Shown here in pieces: positions 25,966-34,615 of a stretch of 37,906 bases of DNA. Position numbers and translations under genes: made by a program. Location: assembly GCF_000479005.1 (NCBI RefSeq), contig NZ_AWXC01000035.1, positions 1 to 37,906 of the forward strand, read 5' to 3'. Within the stretch, counting starts at the first letter, position 1. Each line of letters opens with the position of its first letter. The notes below the pieces were generated by a model, which was not told the DNA's origin, searched no databases, and saw only the letters and a list, made by a program, of their open reading frames with translations. Source of the DNA: Prevotella sp. BV3P1 (GTDB lineage: Bacteria; Bacteroidota; Bacteroidia; Bacteroidales; Bacteroidaceae).

Positions 25966-26180
25966 CCTATTTTATTAAAAAACAGCGCAAGCCGAGCATA
26001 GAGAGAGTTTACTTGCTATATTGAGGCGCAGTCTGTTTTATGTAAAGATAGTGCGAGCCGAACGCAATCAAGCTTGTTTGTAATTGCTGAGGCGATGCCT
26101 ATCTTATTGAAAAATAGTGCAAACTGAAGGCCATCCAATCATGATTGAATGGCTGAGGCGATGCCTATTGAATGAAAAGG
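25966..26180 (+). repeat. 66-bp tandem repeat array in front of the TonB receptor
   Basis: Three imperfect units start at 25966, 26032 and 26098, each exactly 66 bases, with a partial fourth from 26164. Each begins with cctatttta-like sequence, has a conserved atagtgcaagccga-type core, then a variable palindromic middle, and ends in tgaggcgatg or tgaggcgca. In unit 3 the middle is a near-perfect palindrome centred on caatcatgattg; in unit 2 gcaat pairs with attgc. The array ends 14 bases before the receptor ATG, so it probably forms the mRNA leader. Confidence 0.8.
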
Positions 26181-26193
26181 AGAAATTATACAA

Positions 26194-28314
26194 ATGAATA
26201 AAAAGGAAAAATTATGGCTTATCATCCTATTATTGAGTATGGTGATGAGCAATAGTACGTTTGTGAATGCGCAGGATATAGAACACATACCTCGGCAACA
26301 TCTAAAAGATACCATTACTTTGGGCGAGGTAGTGGTGAAGAGTAAACGGCAAATCGTTACGCCCAATAGTGTGAGTGCCACACTCACCCACGATGACATT
26401 GCCCGTGCAGCGGGCAAGTCACTGGCCTCGATGTTAGAGAATGTCAGTGGGGTGAGTATGCTTCAGACGGGTTCCAATGTTGCCAAGCCGGTGATACACG
26501 GCATGTATGGCAACCGAATATTGGTAGTGAGTAGGGGAGCAAGGCTTACTGGACAGCAGTGGGGGATAGACCATGCGCCAGAAATTGACAAGAATGCCTT
26601 CAACGATGTGGTGGTAGTGAAAGGCTCTGAGTCGGTGAGATATGGCGCGGAAGCGTTGGGTGGCATCATTTTGATGAACGCCAAACCCTTGCCGTATGGC
26701 GCTCCTCAGGTGCAAGCCGACGTGATGAGCTACTATGGAAGCAACGGACGGCAGATGGGAACGGTAGGATTCATGCAGGGAACGCTGCCTTTTAATCGCC
26801 AAATAGCGTGGAGCTTGCAAGGCACTTTTGAACAGTCGGGCGACCGAAGTACGGCGGCTTATCTGCTCAACAACACGGGCATGCGGCAACGCAACGCCGC
26901 GTTCTCGCTGGGATATCAGCATGACCAGTGGCGCATAGAAACGGGGTACAGCTTGTTTTGGCAAAAAATGGGAGTGATGCGTAGTGCGCAAATGGGCAAC
27001 GAGCAGCTGTTGCAAGAGCGCATCAGGATAGGACAACCGGTTGAGTTTACGCCTTTTACCTATCAAATAGATTATCCCTTTCAGCGTGTAGCGCATCATA
27101 CCGCCTTTGTCAATGTTTATTATCAGCCAAGTAGGAGCGTGAAATGCAGTTGGCAAACCACCTATCAAGCCGACGACAGGCGTGAAAATCGCATCCGTCG
27201 CATGAACCATTCGGACATCCCTTCGGTTAGTCTTTTCTTACAATCACTGCAATCACAATGGCATTGGAGTAAGCTGTCTGACCGTTGGAAGACAGAGTGG
27301 GGGGCGCAAGGAATGCTCATGAAGAATAGTAATGAGCGTGGAACGGGCGTTGTACCCGTAATACCCAACTATACAGAAACAACCTTTGGCGCTTATGCGT
27401 TGCGCAAATATTTGGGCGATACATGGGGCGTAGAGGGTGGAACAAGGTTTGATTACCAGCTTACCCGTGCCGATGGCTACGATTGGACCGGACACCGATA
27501 TGGGGGAAGCAGGCACTTTGAGAATGTTACTTTCACGTTAGGAGGTCATCAGCATTTAGGAAATCTGTTGACATTGGCTACCAATTTTGGCATGGCATGG
27601 CGCGCACCACACGTTTACGAACTGTTTAGTAATGGCAACGAGCTAAGCTCCGGCATGTTTGTGCGTGGCGACTCCACGCTCCGTTCAGAGCAAAGTTACA
27701 AGTGGGTGACCTCACTCAGCTACGCCAACACATGGGTGCAAGCTCGGGTGGATGGATATCTGCAATGGATCAATCATTACATTTACGATTATCCTACGCG
27801 CGAGAACATCGTCGTAGTGTCTGGAGCATACCCCGTATTTCAATACGTTCAGACCAATGCCTTGTTTCGTGGAGTGGACGTAGATACGCATTTTTACCCT
27901 TTGCGCACGGTAGACTACCGCGTGTTTGCATCGTGGATATGGGCGAACGAGCAACGAACAAAGGCATATTTGCCGTACATTCCGTCGTTTAAGCTCACGC
28001 AGCAGCTGTCGTGGAAGCCTGCCGTCAGCGGGGCTTGGCATCCTTCTGTGGGCATCGAGCACCGCTATGTGGCCAAGCAACGCAGGTTTAATGCGGCTAC
28101 CGACCTGGTGGACGATACGCCGGCGGCATATCATTTGTTGGGCTTTAACTGTGGTGTTACCTGGCAAATGCCTCATCACCAACAGCTATCTTTGTGTTTT
28201 GAAGGAACCAATGTGTTGAATCAATTGTATAAGGAGTACACCAATCGGAGTCGGTATTACGCCCACGACCTTGGGAGGGACATTCGTTGCACCCTTCGTT
28301 GGAGGTTTAATTGA
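26194..28314 (+). CDS. TonB-dependent outer-membrane receptor
   Basis: A 706-aa outer-membrane receptor. A signal peptide spans residues 1-26 (cleavage near FVNA before QDIE). It is followed by a TonB-box-like TITLGEVVVKSK and a plug domain to about 165 with ENVSGVSMLQTG and the conserved GSESVRYGAEALGGIILM. A 22-strand-type barrel rich in alternating aromatic residues runs to the C-terminal CTLRWRFN. It lacks the N-terminal carboxypeptidase-like domain of SusC proteins, so it belongs with siderophore, haem, cobalamin or metal receptors. The plug segment GQQWGIDHAPEI recalls zinc receptors such as ZnuD, which is a weak hint. The 99-base gap to the lipoprotein gene suggests they work together. 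Confidence 0.92.
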   Translation: MNKKEKLWLIILLLSMVMSNSTFVNAQDIEHIPRQHLKDTITLGEVVVKSKRQIVTPNSVSATLTHDDIARAAGKSLASMLENVSGVSMLQTGSNVAKPVIHGMYGNRILVVSRGARLTGQQWGIDHAPEIDKNAFNDVVVVKGSESVRYGAEALGGIILMNAKPLPYGAPQVQADVMSYYGSNGRQMGTVGFMQGTLPFNRQIAWSLQGTFEQSGDRSTAAYLLNNTGMRQRNAAFSLGYQHDQWRIETGYSLFWQKMGVMRSAQMGNEQLLQERIRIGQPVEFTPFTYQIDYPFQRVAHHTAFVNVYYQPSRSVKCSWQTTYQADDRRENRIRRMNHSDIPSVSLFLQSLQSQWHWSKLSDRWKTEWGAQGMLMKNSNERGTGVVPVIPNYTETTFGAYALRKYLGDTWGVEGGTRFDYQLTRADGYDWTGHRYGGSRHFENVTFTLGGHQHLGNLLTLATNFGMAWRAPHVYELFSNGNELSSGMFVRGDSTLRSEQSYKWVTSLSYANTWVQARVDGYLQWINHYIYDYPTRENIVVVSGAYPVFQYVQTNALFRGVDVDTHFYPLRTVDYRVFASWIWANEQRTKAYLPYIPSFKLTQQLSWKPAVSGAWHPSVGIEHRYVAKQRRFNAATDLVDDTPAAYHLLGFNCGVTWQMPHHQQLSLCFEGTNVLNQLYKEYTNRSRYYAHDLGRDIRCTLRWRFN

Positions 28315-28317
28315 GAT

Positions 28318-28369
28318 AGTTGACAAGTTTACGAGTTAACAAGTTGACCAGTTTATAGTTTACGGGTTC
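28318..28369 (+). repeat. Degenerate 10-bp repeats between receptor and lipoprotein genes
   Basis: About five imperfect decamers of the agttgacaag / gtttacgagt type sit just past the receptor stop codon. No coding potential; no terminator is obvious between the two genes. Confidence 0.55.
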
Positions 28370-28413
28370 ATCAATAACGATAACCGTATTCGTCATTTTA
28401 TAAAAAAACAAAC

Positions 28414-30081
28414 ATGATCAAAATAACAAAAACAATGAGAACAAAGACCATATTTTCAACCATTTTCGCATACCTCTGTATGTTGTTGATATTTGTAGTA
28501 GCATCGTGTAAACCCGAAGCGGCAGTGGATGAACTCAAGAACAAGTTGCACGAAGACCCGGTGAAGGCCGTGTTTACCTTGCAAGAGGGGTCCATCAAGG
28601 GTAACAAACCGTTTAACCAGCAGTTGGTGTTGGCTGATTTTACCCCATCGACAACGCCGGCGCAGCAAATCGTTTGGGAAATAACACCCAAAGAGGGGTG
28701 GCACGTCAGCAGTGCGCTCAAGCACTTTCAAGTGAAGAGCGTCAAGGCGAATCCGGCGGTGGTGTACCACTTGTCCATTGAATATTATAACAGCAAGGGT
28801 GAGAAAATCAACCACCAGTTCTTCGATTTGGGACAAGATAAGATACATCAGCACTTCTTTTCGCTGTACAAAACCACTACGGTATTGGGTAAGACAGGCA
28901 AGGCGCGCGTGGCAGATAAGAGCCAATTGCCCTACGATTATTGCTATGTGGACCAATACAATGGGGTAGACATGGGGGCTACCAACCCCGTTGGATTTGA
29001 CGGGTTGTTGCAGATTGTGCATCCGAGTGAGGCGTTCAACCTGTCAGTCGACTTGCTGCATGCGGCTCAAAGCAAATATGACAAGGACAACCGGTTGTCA
29101 CCTTTCTATCTTCCTGCCGCGGCTCTCACCTCTACCGGACAGTGGGACATTACGGTGTCGCTGCCCTTTGACGTAGACGGACAGGTGGCTCAAGGGGACG
29201 CAAAACCCCTCGATGCGTCGCTGTTTCAACCCAAAACGGTGGAAATAGAGGTGTATGAAGGGCATTTGCATGGCGAAAAGACGTTCCATCAAAACGGATA
29301 TTCAAAGAATAATCAATGCCTGGGCAAGTCGTATAGGTTGAAATATACGTTGGAAAACAATCAATGGGTGGCAGACAAGTCAAATCCCACGTCGGTTAAT
29401 GTGATGGGAAATGCTGATAAATTTGTGCGATATGCGTTCTCTTTGCGCTATTTCAACGACAAGCATGAGGATATAACGGGGCAGATAGTAAATGGAGGAG
29501 AGGACCAGCACTATCAGCATTTCTTCACCGTAAGCGACGTGAAACCGTCGTATGGTGGGGTAGAGGAGAAGACGGATGGCAACCATCCTGATTTCTTCCA
29601 ATACACTTACTGCGACACAAAGCCTTGGAACAAGACCGTACACTTTGACGATGCTGCGTTCTTGGACGACGACAACCCGATAGGTATCAAGGGGTTTTTT
29701 ACTTTTTTGCGCAGCCGTAAGCAATTCACACTTAACATTCGACTCATGCGGGCGCACCAGTCAAAAAGGGTAGGGGGCAAGCCTTCTCCTTTTTATGAGC
29801 CCTCAGCACAGCAAGAAGCAAAAGAGGCATGGATGCCGGTTATAAAGATTCCCGTCAACGTGTATATGGACTGGAATGAAAAAGGCTTGGACCTTGAGGT
29901 TTGGGAGAATCCAAATTTGGTGGAGAGTACCCAGCTGAAAGACCTCTCCGAGCATGACCAAAGAACGGTGCTGTCGCTCATGAAGGCTTTTGGTATCAAG
30001 GATATCAAAACCGCTTTGGCAGAGTTTTATTGGAATATGGCTGATGTTCCCGTCCACGACGGCAGGGGGTTTTGGTTCTAA
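28414..30081 (+). CDS. Surface-type lipoprotein with an internally duplicated His-containing domain
   Basis: A 555-aa lipoprotein of no named family that I recognise. The hydrophobic stretch ends in the lipobox VASC (Cys32); an ATG at 28435 would give a tighter signal peptide. The rest is two copies of one domain at an offset of about 222-230 residues. Paired segments are EGSIKGNKPFNQ (58-69) with EGHLHGEKTFHQ (282-293), QHFF (146-149) with QHFF (368-371), NPVGFDG (191-197) with NPIGIKG (421-427), HAAQSK (216-221) with RAHQSK (446-451), and SPFY (229-232) with SPFY (458-461). The repeated His/aromatic motifs and the neighbouring TonB receptor suggest it binds a ligand, perhaps a metal or metal complex, at the cell surface. 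Function is inference. Confidence 0.82.
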   Translation: MIKITKTMRTKTIFSTIFAYLCMLLIFVVASCKPEAAVDELKNKLHEDPVKAVFTLQEGSIKGNKPFNQQLVLADFTPSTTPAQQIVWEITPKEGWHVSSALKHFQVKSVKANPAVVYHLSIEYYNSKGEKINHQFFDLGQDKIHQHFFSLYKTTTVLGKTGKARVADKSQLPYDYCYVDQYNGVDMGATNPVGFDGLLQIVHPSEAFNLSVDLLHAAQSKYDKDNRLSPFYLPAAALTSTGQWDITVSLPFDVDGQVAQGDAKPLDASLFQPKTVEIEVYEGHLHGEKTFHQNGYSKNNQCLGKSYRLKYTLENNQWVADKSNPTSVNVMGNADKFVRYAFSLRYFNDKHEDITGQIVNGGEDQHYQHFFTVSDVKPSYGGVEEKTDGNHPDFFQYTYCDTKPWNKTVHFDDAAFLDDDNPIGIKGFFTFLRSRKQFTLNIRLMRAHQSKRVGGKPSPFYEPSAQQEAKEAWMPVIKIPVNVYMDWNEKGLDLEVWENPNLVESTQLKDLSEHDQRTVLSLMKAFGIKDIKTALAEFYWNMADVPVHDGRGFWF

Positions 30082-30110
30082 TGCAGTTCTGCGAACTGCT
30101 TGACGCGGCA

Positions 30111-30183
30111 CAGCTTGGCAGGTCTTGCTGCGCCCTTTGCGGTACAACGTACCGCTCGGGTGCCGGATGGGCCTGCCAAGCTG
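30111..30183 (+). repeat. Large inverted repeat with nested hairpin after the lipoprotein gene
   Basis: Perfect 12-bp arms cagcttggcagg (30111-30122) and their complement (30172-30183) enclose a smaller stem gcggta/taccgc (30139-30144 with 30150-30155). A separate small stem gcagtt/aactgc (30083-30099) lies right after the stop codon. There is no T run, so this is not a classical terminator. Local GC is higher than in other gaps. Confidence 0.7.
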
Positions 30184-30256
30184 TCTTCTAACCTCACCCA
30201 TGCGTCACCCAACGTATGGATGATTTTTTTCCGTCCCCATGCTTCTGCCGTTTAAT

Positions 30257-30344
30257 CTCTATGCTTTTGGTGCCCAAACTCAATGCTATTGGAGGCCAAA
30301 CTCAATGCTTTTGGAGTTCAAACTCAATGCTTTTGAAAGGTGTG
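30257..30344 (+). repeat. 22-bp tandem repeat (four units)
   Basis: Four contiguous 22-base units start at 30257, 30279, 30301 and 30323, of the form ctcaatgcttttggagttcaaa; the last unit diverges after ttttg. There are no unique spacers, so it is not CRISPR. The rest of the 352-bp gap (30082-30433) holds the inverted repeat above and a small stem aaccaa/ttggtt (30360-30382), with no gene. Confidence 0.8.
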
Positions 30345-30433
30345 TCCTGGATGTTTTGTAACCAATTGCTATTCAGTTGGTTGTGATGTAACGGCGAGGG
30401 AGGTTATCAGGCGTGGCCAACGTCTTCAAGGCG

Positions 30434-30649
30434 TCATTCGTTTATTTGTTGCTGTTGGGTGGAGTAGTGGGGCTCGTTTGATTGCTGTCGCCATTCGATG
30501 GCTTTCAGGCGGTTGTACTCTTCCATGGAAAGTATCACCACACTCTTGTCTTCAGGGCGTTGTACCAACAGCGTTTCGTTGGCGTTGACCACTTCATCCA
30601 TGTAGCTGACGGGGGCGGTCGCGTATCTTACGATATCTATTATTTTCAT
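30434..30649 (-). CDS. Orphan Phd/YefM-type antitoxin
   Basis: A 71-aa protein. The core VSYMDEVVNANETLLVQRP, then SVVILSMEEYNRLKAIEW, is the usual Phd/YefM arrangement: an N-terminal DNA-binding and dimer fold followed by the LSMEEYNRL helix. The Gln-rich C-terminal tail (HYSTQQQQINE) is where such proteins wrap the toxin. I start at the ATG at 30649, because the 18-codon extension upstream looks unlike the family. It lies 60 bases past polA on the same strand. No RelE/YoeB- or Doc-type toxin gene follows, since the next 350 bases are repeats, so it is either an orphan or a stand-alone regulator. Confidence 0.75.
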   Translation of the reverse strand: MKIIDIVRYATAPVSYMDEVVNANETLLVQRPEDKSVVILSMEEYNRLKAIEWRQQSNEPHYSTQQQQINE

Positions 30650-30709
30650 GTAAGTAATCGTTTGGGTTTGAATGTTCGTCGTGCTTTGTCCCGCAGACGG
30701 CATGGGTTG

Positions 30710-33472
30710 TCAGTGCGCTTCCAGCCAGTTTTTACCCCAACCGCCATCGGCTATCAGCGGAACCCGCAGCGGATATGCGTTTTGCATCTCTTCCATCACG
30801 ATGCGTTCAACCTGCTCTTTCTCCTCGGGCAGCACGCTGAAATTGAGTTCGTCATGTACCTGAAGAATCATTTTTGATTGGATGTTCTCTCGTTTGAACC
30901 GTTCGTAAATACGTATCATCGCCACCTTGATGATGTCGGCAGCCGACCCTTGGATGGGTGCGTTGATGGCATTGCGCTCCGCAAAGCCACGGACGGTGGC
31001 GTTGTGGCTGTTGATGTCGGGGAGATAGCGGCGGCGATGGAAGAAGGTTTCCACATATCCTTGCTCGCGAGCCGTTGCTTTGGCCTGTTCCATGTAGTCG
31101 TATACCTGCGGAAAGGTGGTGAAATAGCCGTCGATAAGCTTTCTGGCTTCACTCCGGTCGATGCCCAATCGCTCTGCCAAGCCAAACACCGTGATGCCAT
31201 AGATGATGCCGAAGTTGGCGCGTTTGGCCTTGGTTCGTTCGTCACGCGTCACGTCTTTCATGTCCTTGCCGTATATTTTGGCAGCGGTGGCGGCATGGAT
31301 GTCGTAGCCGTGTTGAAAGGCCTCGATCATGTGTTTGTCGCCGCTGAGATGCGCCATGACACGCAATTCTATCTGACTATAATCGGCGGAGAAGAACAAA
31401 CAACCGTCTTCGGGGATGAAACACTTGCGGATTTCCTTTCCATCCTCGCCCCGTACGGGGATGTTTTGCAGGTTAGGATCGCTCGAGGAGAGCCGTCCCG
31501 TGGCCGTTACCGTTTGGTTGAACGAGGTATGAATGTGCCCTGTTCGGGGGTTGATGAGCTTGGGCAGCGCGTCAACGTAGGTCCCCAACAGCTTTTTCAG
31601 CCCACGATAATCCAGAATGAGGGTTACTATTTCGTTGCCAGCCGCATATTTTTGCAGTTCCTCTTCACTGGTGACGAATTGCCCTTTCTTGGTCTTTTTG
31701 GGCTTTTCGGCTATGTGTAATTTGTCGAAAAGAACGTCGCCCACCTGTTTGGGCGATGACACGTTGAACGCTTCGCCTGCCAGTTCGTGAATCTGATGCT
31801 CCAAATCCAGCATTCGTTTGGTGAAGTTTTCTGACGTTTCCTTCAACGCTTCGGTATCTATGCGCACGCCGTTCATTTCCATCTCGGACAGTACGTTCAC
31901 CAAAGGCATTTCCATTTGGTAGAACAGATGAGCGACTCCGGCTTCCTTGAGCTTAGGTTCGAGCGCGTTTTTAAGTTGCAATGTAATGTCTGCATCTTCG
32001 CAAGCGTACTCATAGATGTCGGTAGGAGAGAGGTCGCGCATGTTCTTTTGGTTTTTTCCTCGCTCGCCAATCAGTTCTTCAATATGTATGGTTTGATAGT
32101 TGAGGTACACCTCTGCCATGTAATCCATGTTGTGATGAAGTTCGGGTTGCAGCACATAGTGGGCAATCATGGTGTCGAACATCGGTCCTTTCAGTTCGAT
32201 ACCGTAATTGCGAAGCACCTCCATGTCGTACTTGATGTTTTGCCCTACTTTCACAATCTCCTCGTTTTCATAGAGAGGTTTGAATATTTTAACAAGGTTT
32301 ATGGCATCTTCACGATTGGTAGGAACAGGCACGTAAAATGCCTTTTTCGGCTCAACGGCAAAGCTCAAACCAACCAATTCTGCCTCCATGGGGTTGGTTG
32401 AAGTGGTCTCAGTGTCTAAACTGAGAATTTTATTTGTTAAGAAAAAGTCACAAATCCGATGCACTTCTTCCTGACTATCAATGAGTTTGTATTCGTAATG
32501 ACCCGTTTTAAGGCTCTCAAAACTCGCGTTTTTTGGCTCAACCTGCCCAATTGCCGGGGATTCTGCAAAGAGATTGAGTTGTTTGTTTGTTGTTTTTGGA
32601 TTTCTTTGTGATTTGTTAAGGATTCTGTTGGCGAATGATTTGAATTCTAATTCGGTGAAGATTTCGGCCAATTTATTTTCATCTGGTTGTTTCAGCGTCA
32701 AGTCATCCAGGTTCAACTTAATGGGCACATCGGTGCGGATGGTTGCCAAGAATTGTGACATCTTAATATCCTCGATGGCCTTTTCCACTTTCTCGCGCAA
32801 CTTACCTTTAATCTCTGGGGTTCGTCTCAACAGCTCCTCAATGGATCCGAACTGGTTGATAAGTTTTGAAGCGGTCTTTTCTCCCACGCCCGGACATCCC
32901 GGAAAGTTGTCGGCAGTGTCACCCATGAGGGCTAAAAGGTCGATGACTTGTAGTGGGGTGGTGATGTTGTATTTGTCGCAGATTTCTCTCTCACCCAGCG
33001 TTTCGTACCCACCTCCGTGCCGTGGACGGTACATCCACACATGTTCTCCCACCAGTTGTCCGTAGTCTTTGTCAGGGGTCAGCATATAGGTGTCTATGCC
33101 TTTTTTGCCCGATTTCGTGGCTAATGTGCCGATGATGTCGTCGGCTTCGAAGCCGTCTACTTGCAAACTTGGAATGTGATAGGCCTCCAATATTTGTTTG
33201 ATGATAGGTACCGCTTTCTTAATGTCTTCTGGTGTAGCTTCCCGTTGCGCCTTGTAAGCGGGGAAAGCCTCGTTCCTAAAGGTAAGTCCATGGTCGAATG
33301 CCACGCCTATATACGTGGGATTCTCTTTTGTGAGCACCTCGTTGAGGGTGTTACAAAAGCCCATGACGGCCGATGTATTGAGGCCTTTGGAGTTGATACG
33401 CGGGTTATTGATGAATGCGTAATACGACCTATAAATGAGTGCATAGGCGTCCAAGAGAAACAGTTTGTCCAT
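30710..33472 (-). CDS. polA: DNA polymerase I
   Basis: A 920-aa repair and Okazaki-fragment polymerase with all three domains. The 5' nuclease occupies about residues 1-290 (MDKLFLLDAYALIYRSYYAF, then GFEADDIIGTLA and LLALMGDTADNFPGCPGVG). The 3'-5' exonuclease lies near 340-510 with intact catalytic motifs: LDTETTST (Exo I), GQNIKYD (Exo II) and YACEDADIT (Exo III). The polymerase domain carries motif A DYSQIELR near 695, motif B RAKRANFGIIYG near 747 and motif C QVHDELNF near 872. Proofreading should therefore be active, unlike in many PolA proteins that have lost these residues. It diverges from the polyprenyl synthase gene with only 87 bases between the starts. Confidence 0.97.
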   Translation of the reverse strand: MDKLFLLDAYALIYRSYYAFINNPRINSKGLNTSAVMGFCNTLNEVLTKENPTYIGVAFDHGLTFRNEAFPAYKAQREATPEDIKKAVPIIKQILEAYHIPSLQVDGFEADDIIGTLATKSGKKGIDTYMLTPDKDYGQLVGEHVWMYRPRHGGGYETLGEREICDKYNITTPLQVIDLLALMGDTADNFPGCPGVGEKTASKLINQFGSIEELLRRTPEIKGKLREKVEKAIEDIKMSQFLATIRTDVPIKLNLDDLTLKQPDENKLAEIFTELEFKSFANRILNKSQRNPKTTNKQLNLFAESPAIGQVEPKNASFESLKTGHYEYKLIDSQEEVHRICDFFLTNKILSLDTETTSTNPMEAELVGLSFAVEPKKAFYVPVPTNREDAINLVKIFKPLYENEEIVKVGQNIKYDMEVLRNYGIELKGPMFDTMIAHYVLQPELHHNMDYMAEVYLNYQTIHIEELIGERGKNQKNMRDLSPTDIYEYACEDADITLQLKNALEPKLKEAGVAHLFYQMEMPLVNVLSEMEMNGVRIDTEALKETSENFTKRMLDLEHQIHELAGEAFNVSSPKQVGDVLFDKLHIAEKPKKTKKGQFVTSEEELQKYAAGNEIVTLILDYRGLKKLLGTYVDALPKLINPRTGHIHTSFNQTVTATGRLSSSDPNLQNIPVRGEDGKEIRKCFIPEDGCLFFSADYSQIELRVMAHLSGDKHMIEAFQHGYDIHAATAAKIYGKDMKDVTRDERTKAKRANFGIIYGITVFGLAERLGIDRSEARKLIDGYFTTFPQVYDYMEQAKATAREQGYVETFFHRRRYLPDINSHNATVRGFAERNAINAPIQGSAADIIKVAMIRIYERFKRENIQSKMILQVHDELNFSVLPEEKEQVERIVMEEMQNAYPLRVPLIADGGWGKNWLEAH

Positions 33473-33559
33473 ATTTTAGTATATTATATATTGTAAAATT
33501 ACGAAAAAAATAGAACAAATAGGGATTTATTCCGTATTTTTGTGACAAAAATAGCAAGC

Positions 33560-34537
33560 ATGGACTATTTATCCCTGATACAACAACCTATTGTCGATGA
33601 ATTGAATGACTTTGATTACCTGTATGATGAATCATTGTCACACGGTGATGGACTGCTTTCGCAAGCACTTTCTCACATTCGTCAACGAAAGGGAAAGCGT
33701 ATGCGGCCCATGCTTATTTTGTTAATAGCGAAGAACTTTAATGGCATTACCTCGACCGCCCAGCATGCCGCGGTGGGCTTGGAACTGCTGCATACCGCCA
33801 GCCTTGTGCACGATGATGTGGTGGATGAGAGTGGCGAACGCCGTGGACAGGCATCGGTGAATGCTACCTATGACAATAAAGTGGCGGTGCTGGTGGGCGA
33901 TTATATCCTGTCAACAGCTTTGTTACAGGTTTCTTTCACTCATTCGGAAGCCATTATTCAAAACCTTGCTAACCTTGGTAGAACCTTGTCGAATGGTGAG
34001 ATTTTGCAGCTGAGCAATATCCAAAATCAGGACATTTCGGAAGAAGTATATTACCAAGTCATCAAGCAAAAGACGGCAGCCTTGTTCGAATCGTGTGCCG
34101 TGATTGGCGCACAAGCGGGCAAAGCAACACCTGAAGAGGTGGAGGCTGCTCGTCAATTTGGACAAACGTTGGGTATTATTTTCCAGATTAGGGATGATAT
34201 TTTCGATTATTTTGAATCGAAAGAGATTGGCAAACCCACTGGCAATGACATGGCAGAGGGCAAACTTACCCTCCCCGTTATTTATGCCTTGAATTCTACG
34301 CGCAATGCCACCATGCTCCAATTGGCACATAAGGTGAAGCACAACACGGTGACACCCGATGAAATCGCACAATTGGTAGCTTTCACAAAGCAGCAGGGGG
34401 GCATTGAATATGCAGAGCAACGCATGGACGAATTGCATCAACAGGCATTGGCTTTTATAGACATTCATGTGGCGGATGCCGATATTAAGAAGGCTTTGCA
34501 GGCCTACATCGATTATGTGGTGAAGCGTACAAAATAA
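33560..34537 (+). CDS. Polyprenyl diphosphate synthase (long-chain trans-type)
   Basis: A 325-aa isoprenyl chain-elongating enzyme that adds IPP units to an allylic primer. Both aspartate-rich motifs are seen: DDVVD at residues 85-89 (in HTASLVHDDVVDESGERRG) and DDIFD at 212-216 (FQIRDDIFDYF), with GKRMRPMLI at 45-53. Residues before the first motif suggest long-chain product, such as the side chain of menaquinone, as in IspB/octaprenyl synthases; exact chain length cannot be read. The frame could start 18 bases earlier at a GTG, but that lies in the promoter area, and the ATG at 33560 begins the family's usual N-terminus. It uses the IPP made by the pathway that includes ispG in this window. 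Confidence 0.92.
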   Translation: MDYLSLIQQPIVDELNDFDYLYDESLSHGDGLLSQALSHIRQRKGKRMRPMLILLIAKNFNGITSTAQHAAVGLELLHTASLVHDDVVDESGERRGQASVNATYDNKVAVLVGDYILSTALLQVSFTHSEAIIQNLANLGRTLSNGEILQLSNIQNQDISEEVYYQVIKQKTAALFESCAVIGAQAGKATPEEVEAARQFGQTLGIIFQIRDDIFDYFESKEIGKPTGNDMAEGKLTLPVIYALNSTRNATMLQLAHKVKHNTVTPDEIAQLVAFTKQQGGIEYAEQRMDELHQQALAFIDIHVADADIKKALQAYIDYVVKRTK

Positions 34538-34615
34538 GGAGTACGCACACCTTTTCCAGCCTTGTTTTTGTTTTGATTGTGATAGATAACTTGTAAAAAT
34601 CATATTCTTATCGTC

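Noticed and set aside
30257..30344. CRISPR array
   Set aside because: The 22-bp units abut directly with no unique spacers, and no cas genes are nearby.
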